From Hsuehochloa calcarea (Eukaryota; Streptophyta; Magnoliopsida; Poales; Poaceae), in contig CM070601.1 in assembly GCA_036346395.1 (NCBI GenBank), positions 13,947,763 to 14,011,762 of the forward strand: a DNA stretch of 64,000 nucleotides. Direction: 5' to 3'. Of the stretch, positions 57,747 through 64,000 are shown in pieces (positions within the stretch are counted from its first letter, which is position 1; each line of letters opens with the position of its first letter). Made by a program: the position numbers and the translations under genes. The notes under the pieces are model-generated. The model worked only from the letters and a program-made list of their open reading frames with translations, was not told the origin of the DNA and made no database searches.

Positions 57747-57824
57747 AGTGGGAGGTGATGGACACGATTGTGACAACTCGCTTGTAGTGGGAGGTGATGG
57801 ACACGATTGTGACAACTCGCTAGT
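57747..57824. repeat. 39 bp tandem duplication in the UGT 3' flank
   Basis: AGTGGGAGGTGATGGACACG and the next 19 bases occur at 57747-57785 and 57786-57824 with one change. Confidence 0.96.
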
Positions 57825-57861
57825 AGTGTTTTTTCCAGCACGATTCAGCTGCAGTTCCTCG

Positions 57862-57894
57862 TTCGGTAATACTGCGGATTCGGTAATACTGCGG
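57862..57894. repeat. 17 bp tandem duplication in the UGT 3' flank
   Basis: TTCGGTAATACTGCGGA then TTCGGTAATACTGCGG. Confidence 0.95.
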
Positions 57895-57945
57895 TTTTCT
57901 ACCAGAGAGACTTGTGTATGTTTGTTGCTTATGTGGAGTACTTAG

Positions 57946-58173
57946 TGCTGGAGACCATGGACTTGGTAGCCCATGGGGTGAGCTCTCCGTGTATAATCTT
58001 AGCAGGTCCTTTGGTCTATAAATAAATGTACTAATTATTATGTACAGTTGATAAAGAAAAGAATAAAGAAAAGAAAGAAGTTTGCTATATCTGTGTGTTC
58101 GTTTACAAAAGTACTTGTGTGATTCTTCTACGAGGTGATTGATCGTACTGGATTCGTTAGTGATGATTTCTCA
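57946..58173 (+). repeat. Probable 5' LTR of the truncated Copia element
   Basis: Placed by the primer-binding site on its right and the TG start after the UGT 3' flank. There is no second LTR to compare with, so the left edge is approximate. Confidence 0.55.
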
Positions 58174-59419
58174 TCACGTTATCAGCACGATCTGCTCGGA
58201 TCGAAAGGTAATAGTTGAAACACTTGTAGATTGAATCACATCTTCTAGTTCGTTTTCTAGATTTTTTCTATGATGCAAATCCGCTCTACTCGACCGCTAG
58301 CCGACTTGAACTTTCCGGTCAAGCCGATCGGTAGATTGCTTGAAAGGGTAGATGTTGCTTGTACTGTAGATTGAAAAAATACAGAAGAAAAAGAAGCAAT
58401 CTGTTGACGGCCTAGAGCCAGCGACCTCCTCTGTGGGCGACTTCGGCGCGCGTGACGCCGCCAGCTTGATGTCGTGCTGCCCGCCTGCGCCGTGTCGTGC
58501 GATCAGGTCCGACCGTGCATCCGCGCCGGACACGCCTTCGCGTCGTCTTCACGCCGTGCAAACATGTCCCGCACGCTGCCACGCTGTGCACCCGCTGTGC
58601 GTTGTCGACTAGAATCCTCCGTTGCCAGGCCGAGCTGCACACCCGATGCCACCAACCTGAGCCGATGTGTCGTGCCACACGTTGGCCGACCGCACGTCGC
58701 TTGACACCGACGCACGCGCGTGTGTGCCTTGAAGTCGTGCCGCCGCTACCGTGATACCCCATGGTCGGCTAGCTGCATGCCGCCGACGTGTTCCCGGCCC
58801 CGATGCACGGCCTGCGCGAGAGCACAGCGCATCCCACCGCGACGGCACGCAGTGCGCGCGCGCCGCCGCATCGCGCGTCGCTCCGCATAAGCGCCGCCAT
58901 TGCGTCCGCAAAGACGGCACCACCACCATTGGGGAGCAGTCGAGCAGGGCAGGGGAAACCCTACCCCTCCCCTATGCTTTTGACCAGGTCGTCTCGGGTC
59001 GTTTTGGGCCAAAACACCAGAAAAAATCGGGAACAAAGTCCTAAATTTTTGCAAATAGGCCCTCAGAAATCAAAAAATTACGCGAAAATTTTCTCAGAAC
59101 TGAAAAATAGCGAATAAGCCCTTGAAAATTACAGAATTCATCAAAAATTCATATTCTAGCATAAAAGGGCATCAGACATTTGAAGCATGTTTAGCACTGT
59201 TATTGTTATTTTATATGCTTTCTATAGTTATTTACTGTTTTGATTAATCGTAATTGCTTAAATTGCGTTTGATCATTGAAATTAGAACTACAATTATAGA
59301 AAAATGCGTTGAAAATTCCAGAACATTATGAGAGTAATTTGTACTATTATCCAATTTATTTCATTCATTTTACTTGTAGTAAATTTATGTATTTCTTGCA
59401 TGCACATGTAGATTACAGG

Positions 59420-60867
59420 TATCACAAACCGGGAGTTCGAGGAGCTGGCCCAGCACAGCCAAATCTACTTGACTTGTGCTTCCGACATCGAGATTTACTT
59501 GGAGCCAAGAAGCTCCGCGCTGCCATTGGGATTGGTGCATCGAACGATGCCAAACCCACTCCTGAGAAAATGATCAGGCACTTCATTTTATCAGGCACCA
59601 TCTTTGCCTCACACTCAAGATTGAGTATATGGTAGAGAAGAGTGCGTTAGCCTTGTGGACTGCATTGAAGAAGTGGTTCGAGAAGCTAAAGTACACCATT
59701 CTTCTTTAGGCAGAGCAAGAATAGATCCGACTGAGATTTGCTGACTTCAAGACGGCCGGGGAGTACAATTCTGCTCTACACAAAATATGTACCAATCTTC
59801 AACTCTATTGCAAGCAAGTCACAGATGAGCAGAAGATTGAGAAAACGCACTCCACCTTCCACCCCAGTGCGGTGCAGTCTGCGCGCAACCATCGTCAAGA
59901 CGACTACAAGGAGTATGCCGAATTGATTGATATTATGCAGGTTGCAAAGGCTTAGGATGACGTTCTTCGCAAGAATTTCGTCGCCAAGCCAGCTGGGAGG
60001 TCCGCTAGCCGTGAGGTCAACGCTGGGAGCTTCTAGGTGCGAAAGCCTATAATGATGAAAAGGGGAAGGAAGGGTAAGGCCGCAGCCCAGAAAGGCAAGC
60101 TAAATGCTCTACGGGAAAAGAAGGCCAACAAGCCAAAGCGGAACGACAAGCCCTATGGTCAACAAGACCAAACCTGCTACAAGTGTGGCAAGTGAGCGGC
60201 ACTGGTCGTGAATTTGTGAAGATCGGCAACACGTCGTCTAAGCTTTTAAGGCCAAACAAAAGAAGGGCGACAAAGGGCAGCATAAAACTTACTTTGTCTT
60301 CGCTGAGAGGGAGGACTCACAGTAGCTGCTTGCACCAATGGAGGTGGATTCCACTCTTCCAGCCATACCCCCTGACATTACAGCAGCTACCACCATAATT
60401 TCCCAGAAAGAGCATGTCACACCTGAGAAGATAGCAGTTGAAGTCTCTATTTTCTTGGTGAACTCAGTCTAGTCCACATAATGCACTTAGATTTTAAATG
60501 TTATTTATTTTATGCATGGAATAAGTCATACTTTGACATGGATGTTGGTTGTACGCTCATGTCGAGCCTTAAATAATTTATTTCTCGTGATGGTTGGTTG
60601 ATATCTTTTAATTCATTCATTTATTCAGCTAATAATAGCATGTTGTGTTCTGATATTTAAAGTATTTTATTTATGTATTGATTGCTTCCTACTACATATT
60701 AATAAAATACTTTATATTAGAATGTGATGGACGCCCTATGGAGGAAGTGTGCTTAGCTGGTAGCGGTACAACAAATACCACCTTGAGAGATATGAAATTC
60801 TTTCAGTCGATCAATAAGAATGCTAGTAGTCTTACGACAATCGCGGGCAGCGATGCTTGTATAATAG
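59420..60867 (+). pseudogene. Copia gag and partial protease, broken
   Basis: Gag pieces in changing frames: ITNREFEELAQHSQIYLTCA (59415-59475), a stretch around DAKPTPEKMIRHF, then RLRFADFKTAG-type and DYKEYAELIDIMQ pieces (to about 59945), a basic KKGKAA..-type tail and a zinc knuckle that starts TCYKCGK and hits TGA at 60193. After an AT-rich spacer (60475-60720) protease begins: CDGRPMEEVCLAGSGTTNTT and LRDMKFFQSINKNASSLTTI (about 60730-60850). The catalytic DSGTTNT has become GSGTTNT. Reading ends at the inserted LTR (60868). Confidence 0.75.
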
Positions 60868-62078
60868 TGTGGATATCATGGGGATATGCTCCAGATCTTA
60901 GGATGATGTGACAATTGGCAATGACGTTTATGGTTTGTCGTTTCACGTGTTTTCAACAAAGTTCAGTGCTGTCAGGCCAGAATCGGTCTGACCGGCCAGG
61001 GTGGTCGGTTTGACCGATCCATGGCCGGTCTGACCGGCCTTGGTGGCAGTCGGACCGGCCAGTTACAGAAAGTGAGAATTGAGCTGGGCCAAAAATAGAG
61101 TGTGTAGGCAAGAGAGGGATTCTATTGCACTTGGTCTCATAATTTTTGGAGTCTCCAGTCAAAAGTTCTATTGGTTTGAAAATTCCAGTAGGTTTCGGTT
61201 TTCCAGAGAGGAAAAACGGCTAAGTCCCAGCTGGCGGTCTGATCGGCCCATAGGTGGCGGTCAGACCGGCAGGGTGGGCGGTCAGACGGGTCGTGGGGGG
61301 CAGTCTGACCGGTTTTCACTTTGATCGTCGGTCTTTGAGGCGGCGATATTCGGTTGTTAGGTCAAAGTCATGAGTTTCAAGGCATATATGTTGCATGATG
61401 CTTGGTGGTCAAGTTGTGAAGAATTTGTTTCCAAATTCGGTTTACTTGTCTATTGTTGTGCAGGTTGCTTGGTGGTCAACGACGGTCAACTGCGAGGATG
61501 ATCGGGACTAGGCTTGGAGAGCTGAGGTCCGGAACGATCGACGATGCCGGGTGACGTCAATGAACTCAAGCGTGACGTAAGATGGATAAGGGTGATCTTT
61601 TAGCTAATCCGAGAAGCAAGATGACTCAAGGGTAGCTAGTTAGGTCAAAGAGATTAAAGACGGCGCATTAAAATGCGTGTGTAGGTGTCTCGTTTGTTTT
61701 GGGCCTTAATGGGAGCCCAATAGGATCAAACTTCTAGAAGGTCTAATCCTCCACTATAAATAGGAGAGGGTGGTGGCTGCACCACCTCTTCGCCTCTTTT
61801 GCAATTCTTGTAAACCCTAATTGTCTTAGGGAGAGCTTGTGTAAAGGTTAGGGTTCTTGATGTTTGATGTGATTTTCACCACCTCTTATCAATCAATCAA
61901 AGGAAGTTTGATCATATTTTGCTCTCTTTTTGCAATTCTTGTAAACCCTAATTGTCTTAGGAGAAGAGCTTGTGTAAAGGTTAGGGTTCTTGATCTTAAG
62001 TTTCATCAAGTTTGGATCAAAAGTTTCATCTATTTTCATCTTCGCCATCATGAAATTCCTGTTCCTCATTCGAAGGAA
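60868..62078 (+). repeat. Long LTR (SIRE-like family), partly deleted at its 3' end
   Basis: Starts TGTGGATATCATGGGGATAT at 60868 and matches, in reverse, the solo LTR pieces at 46826-47584 and 40368-41387. It carries about eight GGTCNGACCGG-type palindromes (60982-61312) and a TATA box in CACTATAAATAGGAGAGGG (near 61752). AATTCTTGTAAACCCTAATTG and nearby words are duplicated (about 61801 and 61935). The last ~300 bp of the LTR and the primer-binding site seen in the other copy are missing. The gag ORF follows almost at once. Confidence 0.82.
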
Positions 62079-62085
62079 ATTGACG

Positions 62086-64000
62086 ATGGATAGATACTCC
62101 ACAAAGCCGCATATATTCGATGGGCACGACTATGCCTATTGGAAGAATTGCATGCGAGTGTTCCTTGAGAGCGAAGGACATGCTATATGGGAGGTTGTTC
62201 CACAAAGAGTCCTCTCGTGTTCCTTGCCATGCTATATGGTTGCTCCTCTCGTTTTGCCCGAAGTTGCTACGCCGGCTTCAAAAGCCCTTTTGGCTAACAA
62301 CAATAAGGCTAAAAATCTCTTGTATGGCGGGCTTGGGAGACAGGGGTATGATCGGATTTGCAATCTTGAGACTGCGCATGAGATTTGAAACACTCAAAAC
62401 TTACCATGAGGGTTCATCCCAAGTCAAGAAAGTACACCAAACAGTCTATAAGCGTGAATACAACAAATTCGAGATGCGTCCTGCAGAGAGCATCGATGAC
62501 ATTTTCAGTCGCTTTAATAAAGTGATAAATCATATGAAAGTTGTTGGTATTGAACATTCTCAATTTGAAAATACCACCCATCTCTTGGCTGCAATCAACA
62601 CCAAGGAGTGGGAGATAAAGGCTACAGCCATTGAGGAGAATGTAAACCTTTCTGATCTGACTTTGGAGCTGCTCTATAGCAAGCTCAAGACTCATGAGAT
62701 TAAAAGGATTGATCATCCCAAGAAGGAAAACATGGCTTTGGTAGCAAACCCGCTCAAGAGAGCTTCTGATGGGTCTTTTGAGTCTTCTTCTGGATTTTCG
62801 CTTGCTGGTTTATTTGCTATTCATGAAGAAGAGTTTGAGAGTCTTCTTGAGGCTGAGTTGGCCCTCGTAGTCAGAAAGGTCACACGGGCCTATAACAATA
62901 TGAGAAACAGAAATCGTGGAGATCCCGTTACTTGCTATGAGTGTGGTGAGCTTAATCATATCCGGGCAAATTGCCCCAAGCTGAAAGGTAAGAGCAACCA
63001 CAAGGAGGGAAAGCCAGCTTGAAAGAAGCCTCAATGGAACAAACCAAGGTTTAATGTTGCCAAGCTGACGAAGGCCGCTCACCGGGTGCTTGCCGCTTTT
63101 GAGGATCAATCCTTAAGCGATGTGGACTCCGGGAGCGCGGAGGAGATCCCTCAAGACAAAAAGAAAGGGAAGGCCAAGGACTTCACCGGCTTGTGCTTCA
63201 TGGCCGACTCCATTGATGACGACGACAACAATGAGGTACCTCCTTCCTATGATGTCCTTTCTGATAGATGTGAATCTATGTTTGAGCAACTTATGAGTCA
63301 GGATAAGGCTTTAGAATATGTCATGGCTAGGAACAAGGATTGAGAGTCTCAAATAGGTAACTTGACTTTAGAACTTGAGAATGCTAAGAGTCTTGAATTT
63401 GATGAATGTTCATCTTGTCATGCTTTGCATTCAGAATTTGCTAAACTGCAATCTGCTCATGATATTGCTTTGCAACAACTTGAAAATATTAGGACTGAGC
63501 TTGTTGAGGTTAAATCTGCTCCATGTGAAAAATACTTAGAGTCTAGCAAGTTAGTTGTTTCTGGAGCTGTTGATTCTAGCCTTTGCACTTTCTGCTTAGA
63601 ACGCGAACATGAAGTCATAGATATCTTAGAAGCAGCTAGAGTTAAATATGCCAAGCTTAAGGACAGTATTGAGTCTTCTACATGTGCTTCATGTCCCGCC
63701 CTTAAACTTGAAACTGCTTTATATAAGGAGAAATATGCTAGAGTCGTTAAAGGTAAAACCTGTGAATCATGTGTTAATCTTAAAGATGAAAATACTTATC
63801 TTAAGGATACCTTAGAAAAATTCTCTAAAGGTAAGAAACAAATAAACATGATTCTGGACAAGTCTAAAACTCCTTATAAGAAGAAAGGATTAGGATACAA
63901 TCATGTTCAAAATAATTCTAACCCAAAAGTTACTCAAGTCTTGGAAAAGGGGTTAATTAAATTTAAAACACAGCATGCGAAAACTATTTTTAAGTCTGCA
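62086..64000 (+). pseudogene. SIRE-like Copia gag with CxxC coiled-coil extension
   Basis: ATG 62086 begins MDRYSTKPHIFDGHDYAYWK. The UBN2-type gag continues after a frameshift near 62385 (LKTYHEGSSQVKKVHQTVYK, FEMRPAESIDDIFSRFNKVI). The CCHC knuckle CYECGELNHIRANC is at about 62935-62976. In-frame TGA codons lie at 63020-63022 and 63341-63343, after which the same frame stays open to the window end. That tail is coiled coil with evenly spaced Cys pairs: CSSCHALHSEF, CTFCLEREHEV, CASCPALKLE, CESCVNLKDE. Gag forms the virus-like particle of the element. With two stops and one shift this copy is probably inactive. Confidence 0.88.

Larger units (their letters stand above)
57946..60867 (+). mobile_element. 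5' part of a Ty1/Copia element, cut by a long-LTR element
   Basis: A probable 5' LTR (57946-58173, TGCTGG...TTTCTCA, TATA in CTATAAATAAATG near 58018) is followed by TCACGTTATCAGCACGA. This is the ATCAGCACG-type primer-binding site found in many grass Copia elements. Then come a GC-rich leader, gag, an AT-rich spacer and the start of protease, which stops at 60867 where the next LTR begins. The rest of pol and the 3' LTR are not in the window. Confidence 0.75.
60868..64000 (+). mobile_element. Long-LTR Copia element (SIRE-like), 5' part, running off the window
   Basis: The LTR at 60868 is followed by a Copia gag with a long C-terminal coiled-coil extension, typical of SIRE/Maximus-type elements. 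It is inserted in the protease region of the Copia element to its left. Pol and the 3' LTR would lie beyond 64000. Confidence 0.8.

Noticed and set aside
56812..57804. 330-codon minus-strand open frame
   Set aside because: Exact antisense of the intact UGT. It follows from high GC at third codon positions and has no homology of its own.
58412..59117. Cluster of overlapping open frames on both strands
   Set aside because: GC-rich untranslated leader of a Copia element between its primer-binding site and gag.

Overview
The window is a stretch of plant nuclear DNA, almost certainly from a grass (Poaceae) and rice-like in character. Its genes have GT-AG introns, GC-rich single-exon UDP-glycosyltransferase genes sit beside AT-rich intergenic DNA, and most of the sequence is nested LTR retrotransposons, MITEs and (AT)n microsatellites. 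No prokaryotic features, tRNA or rRNA genes were seen. The species cannot be fixed from the sequence alone.

Layout. (1) 14-14630, plus strand: the 3' thirteen exons of a respiratory burst oxidase homologue (RBOH, NADPH oxidase). The part in the window reads through all visible splice junctions without a stop. Its third visible intron is 9.6 kb long because two LTR elements landed in it. One is a 2.1 kb element (1447-3582) that carries a broken beta-1,3-glucanase gene piece and itself contains a hAT-type MITE. The other is a 5.1 kb Copia element (5145-10271). (2) About 16.4-22.0 kb: a DNA-transposon-like element with inverted ends that carries a decayed plant-mobile-domain (PMD) gene on the minus strand and a ~126 bp minisatellite. 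A probable solo LTR has split the gene. (3) 22.4-25.4 kb: AT-rich DNA with five long (AT)n tracts. Three fold-back units of about 350 bp lie between the tracts, resembling microsatellite-targeting elements. (4) 25.9-57.7 kb: a tandem cluster of three family-1 UDP-glycosyltransferase genes. UGT1 (25927-27344) has one frameshift. UGT-psi (38730-39763 plus 52264-52564) has several lesions and is cut in its PSPG box by a 12.5 kb nested insertion. UGT2 (56278-57717) is intact, 479 aa. (5) 57.9-64.0 kb: a truncated Copia element whose protease region is interrupted by a second, long-LTR Copia element (SIRE-like gag) that runs off the window.

The insertion inside UGT-psi is nested. A Copia element (39764-52263) contains a solo LTR of the same family as the LTR at 60.87 kb, in the opposite direction (40368-47584). 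That solo LTR contains a ~5.4 kb Ty3/gypsy fragment (about 41388-46825) with decayed pol on the minus strand and an opposite-strand, intron-containing coiled-coil ORF. This arrangement matches the extra antisense ORF known in Tat-lineage elements. The gypsy piece also holds unusual tandem arrays of a palindromic TTACGACCA..TGGTCGTAG unit.

The only genes that look functional here are RBOH (apoplastic superoxide production in signalling and defence) and UGT2 (glycosylation of a small molecule). No metabolic link between them is visible. The rest records tandem duplication of UGT genes followed by decay through point lesions and nested transposition.
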